Source: a virus
Strand: one strand, 5' to 3'
DNA length: 36,858 bases
Virus record (IMG/VR): IMGVR_UViG_3300034158_000002
Coordinates: 1 to 36,858 of that record
The notes below the pieces were generated by a model. That model was not told the DNA's origin. It saw nothing but the letters and a program-made list of their open reading frames with translations, and did not search any database. Below are positions 5,954 through 12,928 of this stretch, one piece after another. A program made the position numbers and the translations under genes. The stretch's first letter is position 1; each line of letters starts with the position of its first letter.

Positions 5954-6241
5954 ATGGCACGTAAGCAAGGCGTTACCGCATGGCCTGACGGCGCTGATCC
6001 ACTCACACCAGCAGAGCGTGCTCTGAAGCGTGAGCAAGGGCAGGCAAAGATCGCAGCCATGAAGAAGGATGCAGGAAGGCACAAGGATATTGCACGGCGG
6101 GAACGTAAGGTCGCCAAGCTGAACACCATGGGTCCAGATGCAACGTACGAGAAGAAGCGGATGCGGGTCGAGAATTACGGCGGGCAGAAGCCTACCGCTG
6201 GCCTATCCTTTAGCCCGAATGGGCACAATGCTGCGAGGTGA
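5954..6241 (+). CDS. Early basic protein, unknown
   Basis: 95 residues, rich in K, R and A, with a helical basic middle (AERALKREQGQAKIAAMKKD, about 20-39) and a Gly/Pro/Asn-rich tail. No family recognised. AAGG at 5943-5946 precedes the ATG. It is the first clearly translated gene downstream of the early promoters and the structured leader. Basic early proteins in such phages often bind nucleic acid or host polymerase, but nothing in the sequence proves this. Confidence 0.7.
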   Translation: MARKQGVTAWPDGADPLTPAERALKREQGQAKIAAMKKDAGRHKDIARRERKVAKLNTMGPDATYEKKRMRVENYGGQKPTAGLSFSPNGHNAAR

Positions 6242-6243
6242 GT

Positions 6244-6408
6244 ATGAACCATCGTAACTGGACACCGGGCCGTAAGGCCATTGCTCAAATGTTCACCTAC
6301 GCCGAGCGTTTCATTGGCTGGGGTGCACTGGGCGACAAGCGTGGGATGCGTCAAGGCTTGGCTACCAAGACGAAGGCGTTAATTTACATGGACCGGGCGG
6401 AGGGCTGA
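6244..6408 (+). CDS. Small basic early protein, unknown
   Basis: 54 residues beginning MNHRNWTPGRKAIAQMFTYA, ending in YMDRAEG. It starts two bases after the preceding stop, with GAGGTGAGT upstream, and its stop is one base from the next ATG, so it sits in a tight translational string. Basic and aromatic, no signal or membrane segment. No known family. Confidence 0.65.
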   Translation: MNHRNWTPGRKAIAQMFTYAERFIGWGALGDKRGMRQGLATKTKALIYMDRAEG

Positions 6409-6409
6409 C

Positions 6410-6685
6410 ATGCAAGCCATTACGATCACTTACAAAGGGCCTACAGCCACTAGAGGCTCACGCTGGGTAGCTAAGTGCTCCGCAGGGGCCGTTACTGTGC
6501 CTTACGACCACGAACTCGACTCTGAAGGTAACGCCAGAGCAGCCGCATTGGCTTTGCTGGTCAAGCTTGGCTGGACGTTCGAGGCAGGTTACAAAGGCCA
6601 CTGGACGCTCGGCGGGTTATGGCAGGGGCCGTACGTCGCCGTGTACTCAGGTACCGCGTTAGATACCCATTTCCGTGCTCCATAG
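6410..6685 (+). CDS. Conserved small phage protein, function unknown
   Basis: 91 residues. The opening ITITYKGPTATRGSRWVAKC and the later VPYDHELDSEGNARAAALAL resemble a small protein recurrent in many phages and prophages, with a beta-rich N-half and a helix followed by LGW. No catalytic motif is evident. It is coupled to its upstream neighbour (one-base gap) and is followed by a hairpin element repeated at 7475. Confidence 0.75.
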   Translation: MQAITITYKGPTATRGSRWVAKCSAGAVTVPYDHELDSEGNARAAALALLVKLGWTFEAGYKGHWTLGGLWQGPYVAVYSGTALDTHFRAP

Positions 6686-6725
6686 TGCTCTTGCGAGGCA
6701 GCGTATCGTTGCCTCTACTGGAAAC
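6683..6725 (+). promoter_or_regulatory. Structured leader element, copy 1
   Basis: The 11-mer TAGTGCTCTTG (6683-6693) overlaps the stop of the upstream gene and is followed by a hairpin of nine pairs, GAGGCAGCG with CGTTGCCTC (6695-6703, 6707-6715), then CTGGAAACAC. The same order of 11-mer, 9-pair hairpin and TTGGAATCAC recurs at 7475-7522. Stem sequences differ but structure is kept, which points to a selected RNA element such as a processing or stability site. Confidence 0.5.
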
Positions 6726-6748
6726 ACTAACCGTAATGAGGATTCACC

Positions 6749-7261
6749 ATGACCGTTAAGACTGAAATCACCACCGTTCTGATGATTGGCAAGGAATCCA
6801 TCCTTGAGGCTGTCGGCGTCATTAACGTGAAGGGTAAGGAGCTGGACCAGCTCATCCAAGTGGCTGGCATGTCCGTGCTGAACCACATCGAGATTCACGG
6901 CGACATCACCCTGTTTGAAGCTCTGTGGGTTGCCATGCCGAAGGGCTCCCGCAAGAAGGCACTGGGCGACTGGGCTGTGAAGTACGGCAAGCTCGTCATG
7001 CACTTGGACGAGAAGGGCAAGATCATGGCCGACAAGCCATTCCTGTACAACAAGCTCGGGACTACCAACCTGCTGGGCGCTGAAGCTGAGCCATGGTTCA
7101 ACTGTGCACCTGAGAAGCTGGAGGACACTGAGCTGGACTTCACTAAGCTGCTGGGCATGCTCATTGCGAAGGCTGACAAGGCTGCGCAGAAGGGTATCGA
7201 AATCAAGGGCGCTGAACTGCTGGCTACCGTCCGCATGTCTGCCGCTGCCGTGCCAGCATGA
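6749..7261 (+). CDS. Conserved phage protein of unknown function
   Basis: 170 residues. Recognisable segments are LIQVAGMSVLNHIEIHGD (about 35-52), MPKGSRKKALGDWAVKYGKL (about 63-82) and PWFNCAPEKLED. I recall this pattern from uncharacterised proteins of many podoviruses and siphoviruses, in which a helical N-half is followed by a conserved K(P)F-FNK-TT-L block. No enzymatic motif is visible. It has its own structured leader, GAGG before the ATG, and its stop overlaps the next start as ATGA. Product level may be high, given the strong leader and codon regularity, but that is inference. Confidence 0.8.
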   Translation: MTVKTEITTVLMIGKESILEAVGVINVKGKELDQLIQVAGMSVLNHIEIHGDITLFEALWVAMPKGSRKKALGDWAVKYGKLVMHLDEKGKIMADKPFLYNKLGTTNLLGAEAEPWFNCAPEKLEDTELDFTKLLGMLIAKADKAAQKGIEIKGAELLATVRMSAAAVPA

Positions 7262-7473
7262 GCTGCATAACTGGTGAAGCCATCCCGGCGTTCCGGTTCG
7301 CCTCTTTGAAGGCACAGCTACGGCTGGAGAAGGCCGGGATGAAGTCAAGCGGCGGCGCTCTGCGTCCTCGGCTGGCTGCTGAGTTCAAGCTGAAGAAGAC
7401 GGCACCGTATGAGGACTACATCAAGTTCTGCCAAGATCGTTTGGATGAGTACCATGCGGCGCATCCGCTGTAA
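7258..7473 (+). CDS. Small conserved early protein, unknown
   Basis: 71 residues, translationally coupled to the preceding gene by ATGA. Basic helical protein with RFASLKAQLRLEKAG near the N-terminus and YEDYIKFCQDRLDEYHAAHP at the end. Two cysteines are not arranged as a metal site. No known family; probably works with its coupled neighbour. Confidence 0.7.
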   Translation: MSCITGEAIPAFRFASLKAQLRLEKAGMKSSGGALRPRLAAEFKLKKTAPYEDYIKFCQDRLDEYHAAHPL

Positions 7474-7474
7474 C

Positions 7475-7522
7475 TAGTGCTCTTGAGATACCGTCCGTGT
7501 GGCGGTATCAAATTGGAATCAC
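7475..7522 (+). promoter_or_regulatory. Structured leader element, copy 2
   Basis: The 11-mer TAGTGCTCTTG (7475-7485) is followed by a hairpin GATACCGTC / GGCGGTATC (7487-7495, 7501-7509; nine pairs including one G-U) and TTGGAATCAC. It matches the element at 6683-6725 in order and spacing and lies just upstream of the gene at 7535. Confidence 0.5.
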
Positions 7523-7534
7523 TGGAGCTACATC

Positions 7535-7768
7535 ATGAAGCAAGAGATTAAAGTAGGCGATCTGGTCCGTGTTGGACGCCAACCAGCGTGCCACTCTATG
7601 CCGTTTGGCGCCGTGTGCAGTGTCGTACAGTTAGGCGGCTGGATGGGTGACGTGCCGAGGTTCGTTCTGGTAGAGACTGGAGATCGTAAGCAGTCTGTGT
7701 ACATCAGTCAGGTTACTGCTGCACAGCAGGCCACCAAGAAGCGTGAGCAGTACCAGAACCGTCGTTAA
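7535..7768 (+). CDS. Small early protein, possible SH3-like fold, unknown
   Basis: 77 residues from ATG 7535, chosen for GGAG at 7524-7527; the frame remains open upstream to 7499. The pattern KVGDLVRVGR followed by beta strands (CSVVQL, FVLVETGD, SVYISQV) suggests a small beta barrel, then a basic helical tail (TKKREQYQNRR). No specific family. It is transcribed after the second copy of the hairpin leader element. Confidence 0.65.
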   Translation: MKQEIKVGDLVRVGRQPACHSMPFGAVCSVVQLGGWMGDVPRFVLVETGDRKQSVYISQVTAAQQATKKREQYQNRR

Positions 7769-7781
7769 CTCAGAGGTGCGT

Positions 7782-8354
7782 ATGCAAATTACAACCGATA
7801 ACCTCCCGCAGTTCGCTGCTGCGCTGGTGACTGCCTTTAAAGCAGCAGCCAAGGTGAGCCGCTTCCGTAACGCTGTCGAGGTGCTGCCAGTGCGTACCCA
7901 TGCAGAGGCGTGCAACTCGCTGGACGACATCAGGAAGGCGGTGTGGGCAGGCGTCCTGCCTATCAGTACCGCAGACTCGTGGTCCAGTGTGTACGGCCCG
8001 CAGGGTAACTTCGAGTTCCGTGTGTGGCACGACCTAGGGCACTTGGCTCATGGGTTGGGCATGACGCATGAGGACGAGCTCAAGCTGCATATCCTACTGT
8101 GGGCGGAGATCCTGCCACACATCCCCGAGGAACTGCGGTGGTGGTGTAACGTGCTGTACCAAGCGGATACATCCGGTCAGAGCTGGTATCACTACCTCAC
8201 CGGCGAGTTCCCACACAATCAAACCGCGTTCTGCTTAGCAGTGGCGCATGACATCGGCACGGGCAGCATCTGCGTCAAGGACGCGGTACTGCGGTACATT
8301 CAGGCTCACAATGATTCAGACACACAACGGCGGTCGAGCGGCAGTAGCAACTGA
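7782..8354 (+). CDS. HDxxHxxH-motif protein, probable metalloprotein
   Basis: 190 residues from ATG 7782 with AGAGG upstream. The centre carries FRVWHDLGHLAHGLG, with H83, D84, H87 and H90 spaced like a metal site, and a following WAEILPHIPEELRWWCNVLY stretch. Similar proteins with a WHDL-H core occur as uncharacterised genes in many phages; they are not clearly HD-domain phosphohydrolases, since a second H/D pair is not obvious. The last 44 bases overlap the small gene at 8311. A metal-dependent hydrolase is possible, but no substrate can be named. Confidence 0.75.
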   Translation: MQITTDNLPQFAAALVTAFKAAAKVSRFRNAVEVLPVRTHAEACNSLDDIRKAVWAGVLPISTADSWSSVYGPQGNFEFRVWHDLGHLAHGLGMTHEDELKLHILLWAEILPHIPEELRWWCNVLYQADTSGQSWYHYLTGEFPHNQTAFCLAVAHDIGTGSICVKDAVLRYIQAHNDSDTQRRSSGSSN

Positions 8355-8499
8355 GTTCGACATGCACAGCACAACCCGCAGCCAGCGAGCTGCAATCGTA
8401 GCGCAAGAGGAAAGGGCGAGGGCCTATACTCGCACCCTTCCGAAGCGTAGAACTCCCGAGCACGAACGAGCAGGCCCAGTGCACTGGATCACCTTCTAA
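8311..8499 (+). CDS. Possible small basic protein overlapping its neighbour
   Basis: 62 residues from ATG 8311 (AGG nine bases upstream); ATG 8362 would give 45 residues and avoid the overlap. Arg/Ala/Thr-rich with no recognised domain. It fills the gap between the HDxxH gene and the gene at 8509, which has an excellent ribosome site within its last codons. Real but weakly supported. Confidence 0.45.
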   Translation: MIQTHNGGRAAVATEFDMHSTTRSQRAAIVAQEERARAYTRTLPKRRTPEHERAGPVHWITF

Positions 8500-8508
8500 G
8501 GAGGCTGT

Positions 8509-8856
8509 ATGAAACTGCATGAGATCCTAGGGCGTATCCTCACGGACTTCGATCTGCGCCAAGCGCACAAGAACGTCGGTGTGTGCGAGTTGGTAGGTAT
8601 ACTGGCCGAGGCCGACCTACCGCCACCCGACCGGGCCTTGACAGCATGGTTCGATGAGGCGCTGTACAGCTGCACCCAGACAGATACGTGGGTGTACCCG
8701 GTCCGTGGGCCGAGCGGAGCATCCCGTGACGACGCCAAAGGTGACTACCGCGACGTGTACCACGGCACCAAGAACTTCTGGCGCGGTGAGTACGGTGTGA
8801 ACCGCCGTAAGCTAGTCCGGGACTGCTGGCGCTGGGCTAAGGAACGGGACGTATGA
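8509..8856 (+). CDS. Unknown early protein
   Basis: 115 residues, preceded by the near-perfect ribosome site AAGGAGG at 8499-8505. N-half helical (LHEILGRILTDFDLRQAHKN); C-half Trp- and Arg-rich (TKNFWRGEYGVNRRKLVRDC). No family recognised. Its stop overlaps the start of the oxygenase gene (ATGA), so the two are probably made in step. Confidence 0.7.
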   Translation: MKLHEILGRILTDFDLRQAHKNVGVCELVGILAEADLPPPDRALTAWFDEALYSCTQTDTWVYPVRGPSGASRDDAKGDYRDVYHGTKNFWRGEYGVNRRKLVRDCWRWAKERDV

Positions 8857-9557
8857 CCGAGCTAACCAGCATCATGCTTGAGCACGCCGACACGGCCATT
8901 CCAAGCATTGATAAGCTGCACCCATCACTACGAGCCGCGTATCCTGCTATCTCAGCAGCAGCGAGCTTAGCGGAGCTTCTAGGCAGTGCTGACCTAGTTG
9001 ACGGGCCTAACATTCGCTGGGTCCGGGAACTCGTGACCGACTATGGTGGCGGTGTGTTCAGCTTCCCGTACCTTGCACCGTGGTACTGTGAACGCCTCGT
9101 GCAAGAGCTGAGCGGCGCAGGGTACGACGTTAACCCCGAAGAGCCACCAGAGGCACGCATCCCAGAGATCGTGCTCAGGCTGCGCTCCAAGCCCTTGCAC
9201 GACGCTTTGCATGTGCTCTGGGAGCAGACGTGTATCCCGCTGGCTAAGCTACTGTGGAACCTTGAGCCGGTGTCCTGCGGGACGATTCAAGCTGCGCAGT
9301 ACACACCAAGGGGCATCGCCGGGACTGCCATGCACCACGACCAAGACAGCGATGTCACTCTGGTTGTGAACCTTGGCACTGAGTTCGAAGGCGGCGGTAC
9401 GGAGGTAGCTGCTGGCCTGCTGGATGGCGCACGGATCACTGTTCCACCTCTACCTATCGGCCATGCCATGTTCTTCCTTGGCCGCACCCGGCTACACCGT
9501 GGACTGCCTGTAACTGAAGGCGTCCGCACACTACTTGTACACTGGTCCACCATTTAA
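8853..9557 (+). CDS. 2-oxoglutarate/Fe(II)-dependent oxygenase
   Basis: 234 residues. The C-terminal half has the double-stranded beta-helix signature of this superfamily. HHD at 161-163 supplies the HxD iron ligands (H161, D163), a distal histidine is H215 in RLHRG, and R225 (GVRTLLVHW) is placed to bind 2-oxoglutarate. GGGTEV between them fits prolyl-4-hydroxylase-like members. The enzyme would hydroxylate a protein, nucleic acid or small molecule; the substrate cannot be read from sequence. The first 60 residues are helical and have no clear counterpart. It is coupled by ATGA to the unknown gene upstream and followed by a TTG-start gene. Confidence 0.88.
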   Translation: MTELTSIMLEHADTAIPSIDKLHPSLRAAYPAISAAASLAELLGSADLVDGPNIRWVRELVTDYGGGVFSFPYLAPWYCERLVQELSGAGYDVNPEEPPEARIPEIVLRLRSKPLHDALHVLWEQTCIPLAKLLWNLEPVSCGTIQAAQYTPRGIAGTAMHHDQDSDVTLVVNLGTEFEGGGTEVAAGLLDGARITVPPLPIGHAMFFLGRTRLHRGLPVTEGVRTLLVHWSTI

Positions 9558-9572
9558 TAACGGAGATACACC

Positions 9573-9806
9573 TTGGCTCGCCATAATTACATCATCCAGC
9601 GGTACTTGCAAGGCCACAACGACGGCTCCCTCAACGCCCAAGGCAACAACGGCGAGTGGCGGGACTGCGGAACAGACCGCGCCGATCACCGTGACTCTTT
9701 CGGGAACGAGGGGTTCAATACAAAGACAAAGGCCCGCAAGGCCTTGGCCAGTCTGCGTAAAGGCTACCCAACCCAACCGTACCGCCTCATTCAAATCACG
9801 GAGTAA
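9573..9806 (+). CDS. Small early protein, unknown (TTG start)
   Basis: 77 residues from TTG 9573, supported by GGAG at 9562-9565 seven bases upstream and by the absence of any nearby ATG in frame. Asn/Gly/Arg-rich first half with GHNDGSLNAQGNNGEW, then a basic helix (TKTKARKALASLRKG). No family recognised. Confidence 0.65.
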   Translation: MARHNYIIQRYLQGHNDGSLNAQGNNGEWRDCGTDRADHRDSFGNEGFNTKTKARKALASLRKGYPTQPYRLIQITE

Positions 9807-9810
9807 ACGC

Positions 9811-10254
9811 ATGCAAACCTTTCAAGTAACCCTGAAGATCGACACCCGTGCTGTAGTACCGGAGCGCTTCCTGCAAGAAGCCCGTAAGGAAGCCCAAGCC
9901 GAGGACGCTACACCGTTCCTGAAGGCTGTACAGGCGATGTACCCGGAAGACGACGACCAGTTCATGCTGGCTGTGGTGAAGAACGCCTTCCGTGCTCATG
10001 TCCGCACCTCCCTGCTGGACTTCATGCTGCGCTCTCAGGTCGGCGGCAGCGTGAGCCCGGTACAAGTTACCGATGAGATCATCATGCAACCTAAGGCCGA
10101 AGCCATCGACGCAGTTGCGGAAGGCGGCGTGCAGCAGTTGCGTATCGGCTCCGACGACAGCGCTGTACTCGCATCGGTCCCGAACTCTGCTGAGCGGCGG
10201 GTGGTCCAGCTACACTCCGGCTCCGGCGACAACGTAGCTGGCGATAAGGAATAA
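9811..10254 (+). CDS. Unknown early protein
   Basis: 147 residues from ATG 9811, with GGAG overlapping the previous stop. N-terminal strand TFQVTLKIDT, then an acidic helical section (FLQEARKEAQAEDATPFLKA) with a DDD at about 51-53, and a Ser/Ala/Gly-rich, probably disordered tail from about residue 100. No recognised domain. The frame remains open upstream, but the ribosome site fixes the start at 9811. Confidence 0.7.
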   Translation: MQTFQVTLKIDTRAVVPERFLQEARKEAQAEDATPFLKAVQAMYPEDDDQFMLAVVKNAFRAHVRTSLLDFMLRSQVGGSVSPVQVTDEIIMQPKAEAIDAVAEGGVQQLRIGSDDSAVLASVPNSAERRVVQLHSGSGDNVAGDKE

Positions 10255-10257
10255 ACC

Positions 10258-10353
10258 TTGCCAATCCTCGCACTGATCTGGGCAGCCGCTGGTATGTACC
10301 GCGCCTTCCTCAGCACCAAACAATCCACTGTCTGCACGGAGCACACAGCATGA
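10258..10353 (+). CDS. 31-residue possible membrane peptide (TTG start)
   Basis: TTG at 10258 follows AAGGA at a good distance. The product is MPILALIWAAAGMYRAFLST plus a short polar tail: one hydrophobic segment and then charged residues. It overlaps the next gene as ATGA, which argues for translation. It is the first of three tiny coupled genes, the last a lipoprotein. Function unknown; membrane location is inferred from composition. Confidence 0.5.
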   Translation: MPILALIWAAAGMYRAFLSTKQSTVCTEHTA

Positions 10354-10526
10354 GCCGCACGTACACAGTCGAGTTCATCGACACCGCCACCACCAAGACC
10401 CACACCGCCGATGATGTCCAGATAAAACCGGACAGCATCAAGTTCCTGAACGGGAAGGGCGCAGCAGCTACGGTTGTTGCGTACTACCCAGCCCACCGTG
10501 TTACCTCCGTGGAGGAAGTCAAATGA
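10350..10526 (+). CDS. Small protein, unknown
   Basis: 58 residues (MSRTYTVEFIDTATTKTHTA onward, ending VTSVEEVK), overlapping both neighbours by ATGA. Beta-rich composition, no signal peptide or metal motif. The tight coupling suggests it acts with, or is produced in ratio to, the membrane peptide before it and the lipoprotein after it. Confidence 0.6.
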   Translation: MSRTYTVEFIDTATTKTHTADDVQIKPDSIKFLNGKGAAATVVAYYPAHRVTSVEEVK

Positions 10527-10675
10527 AATACCTGATCCTCGCGGTAGCCTTGGCCGTCTCGGCTGGCTGTGTGTACAGCCCTGTGCAGATCGACGTGTAC
10601 GTACCTACCACCGCAACACTGAGCGACAGCAATGTATCGCTGGACGCTCATAAGGGCTACACTCTGGCCGAGTAG
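10523..10675 (+). CDS. Small outer-envelope lipoprotein, unknown
   Basis: 50 residues. The N-terminus MKYLILAVALAVSAGC is a textbook type II signal peptide with lipobox VSAGC and lipidated Cys16, leaving a mature peptide of 35 residues. It is separate from the lysis genes, so it is not the o-spanin. Small phage lipoproteins made early are known to block receptors and exclude superinfecting phages (T5 Llp is the classic case), and that is the leading guess. GGAGG at 10511-10515 is its ribosome site and it overlaps the upstream gene by ATGA. It is followed by a 145-base gap. Confidence 0.7.
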   Translation: MKYLILAVALAVSAGCVYSPVQIDVYVPTTATLSDSNVSLDAHKGYTLAE

Positions 10676-10820
10676 GCTGTACCCGCACCTCAACTTTGAA
10701 TTGGAATAGCTAGCTTGAGCTAAGGTAAGCCCACTGGGCTGAATCGGAAGACCAGAACCACCTAACTAGGGATCATCTAGGCGCCTAATCCCACGCCATT
10801 GAACGCACCGGAGAATCACC
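10676..10820. promoter_or_regulatory. Intergenic gap with hairpins and palindrome
   Basis: AGCCC/GGGCT forms a short hairpin (10728-10740). GGGAT (10769-10773) pairs with ATCCC (10788-10792) around the 10-bp palindrome TAGGCGCCTA (10778-10787). No gene, no consensus promoter and no copy of the phage promoter motif is seen. The palindrome could be an operator. Confidence 0.35.
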
Positions 10821-11186
10821 ATGTCCAAAGTACAACTCGAAGCCCAAATCAAAACCCTGCACACCCGCATCGCTAACGACACCGAGAAGCTGGCGCAGGT
10901 GCAGCAGCAGCTGGAGCAGTACGACCTGCTGGAAGGCGTCACCGTCGGCACCACCATCGAGTTCAAGATCGGCCGTGCTGATACCCGCCGCGCTGTGCAT
11001 GGTGTGGTCAAGGCTGTGAAGGAAGAGCCGGAAGGCGTGAAGAAGTACAAGGTCGAGTACACCCCGACCGGCGAAGCCTTCGACAACACCTTCGTGGTGC
11101 TGATGCAGTACAACATCGACCGCGTTATCAAGGACGAGCACGGTAACGACGTTGGCACCCAGCCTGAAGAACCTGCCGCTGAGTAA
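10821..11186 (+). CDS. Coiled-coil plus beta-domain protein, unknown
   Basis: 121 residues. An N-terminal coiled coil (about 3-35, KVQLEAQIKTLHTRIANDTE and on through QLEQYDLL) is followed by a beta-rich domain (VTVGTTIEFKIGRADTRRAV, then KYKVEYTPTGEAFDN), and an acidic tail (QPEEPAAE). GGAG lies just upstream of the ATG. It stands alone between the hairpin-rich gap and a terminator, so it may be expressed at its own level. No family recognised. Confidence 0.7.
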   Translation: MSKVQLEAQIKTLHTRIANDTEKLAQVQQQLEQYDLLEGVTVGTTIEFKIGRADTRRAVHGVVKAVKEEPEGVKKYKVEYTPTGEAFDNTFVVLMQYNIDRVIKDEHGNDVGTQPEEPAAE

Positions 11187-11200
11187 GCGATAGCGTTAGT

Positions 11201-11234
11201 AAAACCCACGGTGGAATGCCCTGCCGTGGGTTTT
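11201..11234. terminator. Bidirectional intrinsic terminator
   Basis: AAAACCCACGG (11201-11211) pairs perfectly with CCGTGGGTTTT (11224-11234) around a 12-base loop. The A-run and T-run at the ends make it readable in either direction. It separates the small early genes from the HNH gene and replication block, and probably attenuates rather than stops early transcription. Confidence 0.7.
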
Positions 11235-11258
11235 GCTGCTCACTATCTTGGAGGGCCT

Positions 11259-11687
11259 ATGGCCTGTGTACTAAGCACGAACATCATAAACGAGGACGGC
11301 TACGGTCGCACCTTGTTTGAAGGTAAGTATGTACGGGCACACCGCCTTGCGTACGCTGAAGCCAATGGCCTCGACGTGCTAACAATGGGTGGCACTGTGC
11401 TGCACACATGCGATACACCGGCTTGCATAAACCCAGACCATCTGGTTATGGGTACACAGCAGGACAACATGGCCGACAAGGTAGCTAAAGGTCGGCAAGC
11501 CAAGGGCACTGGGCTACCACAAGCCAAGTTAACTGAGGCTATAGTGTTGGATTGCCGGGCACGCTACGTTGACCGCTGTAAGGTGAACGGGAACCGTGCC
11601 TTGGCTAAAGAGTTCGGAGTGGGCTCGGCAGTGATGTCGAGGGCAGTCCGAGGCGTAACATGGCAGCACCTAAATCCTGCTCAATAA
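11259..11687 (+). CDS. HNH homing endonuclease (HNH_3 type)
   Basis: 142 residues from ATG 11259 (GGAGG at 11250-11254). The HNH_3 core is VLHTCDTPACINPDHLVMGT, followed by QQDNM, with H, N and H in the expected places, then a C-terminal helix-turn-helix-like unit (ALAKEFGVGSAVMSRAVRG) for DNA recognition. Freestanding nucleases of this type are mobile genes that spread by cutting related phages. It sits directly after a terminator, a typical insertion spot that spares its neighbours. A second member of the family is at 21082. Confidence 0.88.
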   Translation: MACVLSTNIINEDGYGRTLFEGKYVRAHRLAYAEANGLDVLTMGGTVLHTCDTPACINPDHLVMGTQQDNMADKVAKGRQAKGTGLPQAKLTEAIVLDCRARYVDRCKVNGNRALAKEFGVGSAVMSRAVRGVTWQHLNPAQ

Positions 11688-11718
11688 CGAGCATCACCAG
11701 AACGTAAGGATCTACCGC

Positions 11719-12105
11719 ATGAAGTCCACCGCATCCGCAGCACTGGCATCCCTGAAGCACAAGTTCCAAGCGAAGATCGTAGAAGTCGGTAAGCTGAAGC
11801 GCGAGACAGCGCGCCTGACTCAACTGGTTGGTGCTCAGGCTATGCTTAGCCCATCCGCATTCCGTGGGCAGTCCGAGCAACTTGCCGCACAGTTGCGGGC
11901 TAACACTGCACTGGAGGCTGAGCTGGCTGCGCAAGACGCCGTTCTGACACGTCAAGTAACCCGTGCCAACACCGCCGAGAACCTGCTCCGCCACTCGAAG
12001 TCTTCAGTCGAGAACTGGAAGTCGTTGGCCGTTGTGCTGTGCATCGTCGGCGTTGTCCTCGGCGGCCTGTCCCAGTACGCTTACAGCTTGAACGTGGTGG
12101 CGTAA
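11719..12105 (+). CDS. Tail-anchored coiled-coil membrane protein, unknown
   Basis: 128 residues. The first 95 residues are helical and heptad-like (KIVEVGKLKRETARLTQLVG, LRANTALEAELAAQDAVLTR), and one transmembrane segment lies at the C-terminus, about 102-121 (SLAVVLCIVGVVLGGLSQYA). It would therefore be anchored with the coiled coil in the cytoplasm. It precedes the primase by 10 bases. Membrane-linked coiled coils may anchor replication or act on host processes; no family is recognised. Confidence 0.7.
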   Translation: MKSTASAALASLKHKFQAKIVEVGKLKRETARLTQLVGAQAMLSPSAFRGQSEQLAAQLRANTALEAELAAQDAVLTRQVTRANTAENLLRHSKSSVENWKSLAVVLCIVGVVLGGLSQYAYSLNVVA

Positions 12106-12115
12106 GGATCGTGCT

Positions 12116-12928
12116 ATGGCTCGCCTTCCAGATGACGAGTGGCTGCACCTAGCGAAGCGCCTATCAGTAGGCTCGCGCACTCGGGTGTACCACCGCAGAG
12201 AGGGCAGGCCCAACCTTGTTATCGGGAACGAGTCCGGTAAGTGGTGGGCGTACTGCCAGAGCTGCAAGCAAGGTGGCGTGGTCGAGAAGGATCACGTCAA
12301 GATCACTGGGGGTTCTGCCCCTGCATCATCAGCACACCTCGACTTACCCCGCGATAGCCTCCCACTACTAGACCTCGACGAGTTCTGCCGGGACGCTGTA
12401 CTGAGGATGCTCGCCAGTAAGAACATGGATCAGATGTATCTGCCACCGGTATACTTCAGTGGGCAGAGGAAGCGCATGCTGATAGACACAGGCCAAGGAT
12501 GGCTTGGGCGTGACACAACAGGGCATAGCCCGCAGAAGTGGTTGACTTTCGACGGTACGTTGTACCTGCACTCCGTACACGGGCCGCAAGCTGTAATAGT
12601 AGAAGACCCATTCTCCTTCTACAAGGTACGCTGGGCTTTACGAGGTACAGAGTGGTCAGTGTACTGCGCTCTAGGGACAGTCGTGCGGCCTGTACTTGCA
12701 CTTCAATTGCTGCACCACACCCGAGTGGTCTTGTTCTTCGATGGAGATCCATCGGGCGCAGTAGGGGCCAAACGCGAGGCTAAGAAGCTTCGAGGTCTTG
12801 GCGTACAATCCGTAGCACGTTGCGCTCCAGAGGGTTTTGATCCTAAGGACTTGACGATAGAAGAAATCAGAGGCGCACTTGGAGTTAAACATTCTAGCAG
12901 CCCTTGCGGACAGGAAGCGGCTTCGTAA
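12116..12928 (+). CDS. DNA primase
   Basis: 270 residues. It makes RNA primers for lagging-strand synthesis. The N-terminus has a YCQSCKQGG zinc-ribbon half, with only one visible CxxC pair, as in several podovirus primases; the T7 enzyme has two. The TOPRIM catalytic domain follows: VIVEDPFS with E163, and LFFDGDPSG with D209 and D211. Primase and helicase are separate here, unlike T7 gp4 but as in phiKMV-like phages. The gene ends 50 bases inside the helicase gene in another frame, so the two are probably made together. Confidence 0.9.
   Translation: MARLPDDEWLHLAKRLSVGSRTRVYHRREGRPNLVIGNESGKWWAYCQSCKQGGVVEKDHVKITGGSAPASSAHLDLPRDSLPLLDLDEFCRDAVLRMLASKNMDQMYLPPVYFSGQRKRMLIDTGQGWLGRDTTGHSPQKWLTFDGTLYLHSVHGPQAVIVEDPFSFYKVRWALRGTEWSVYCALGTVVRPVLALQLLHHTRVVLFFDGDPSGAVGAKREAKKLRGLGVQSVARCAPEGFDPKDLTIEEIRGALGVKHSSSPCGQEAAS

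Noticed and set aside
5808-6026. 72-residue + strand frame through the paired hairpins
   Set aside because: It crosses both perfect stems and the start of the better supported gene at 5954; no ribosome site.
6659-7348. 229-residue - strand frame
   Set aside because: Antisense shadow of the conserved gene at 6749-7261, without ribosome site or promoter.
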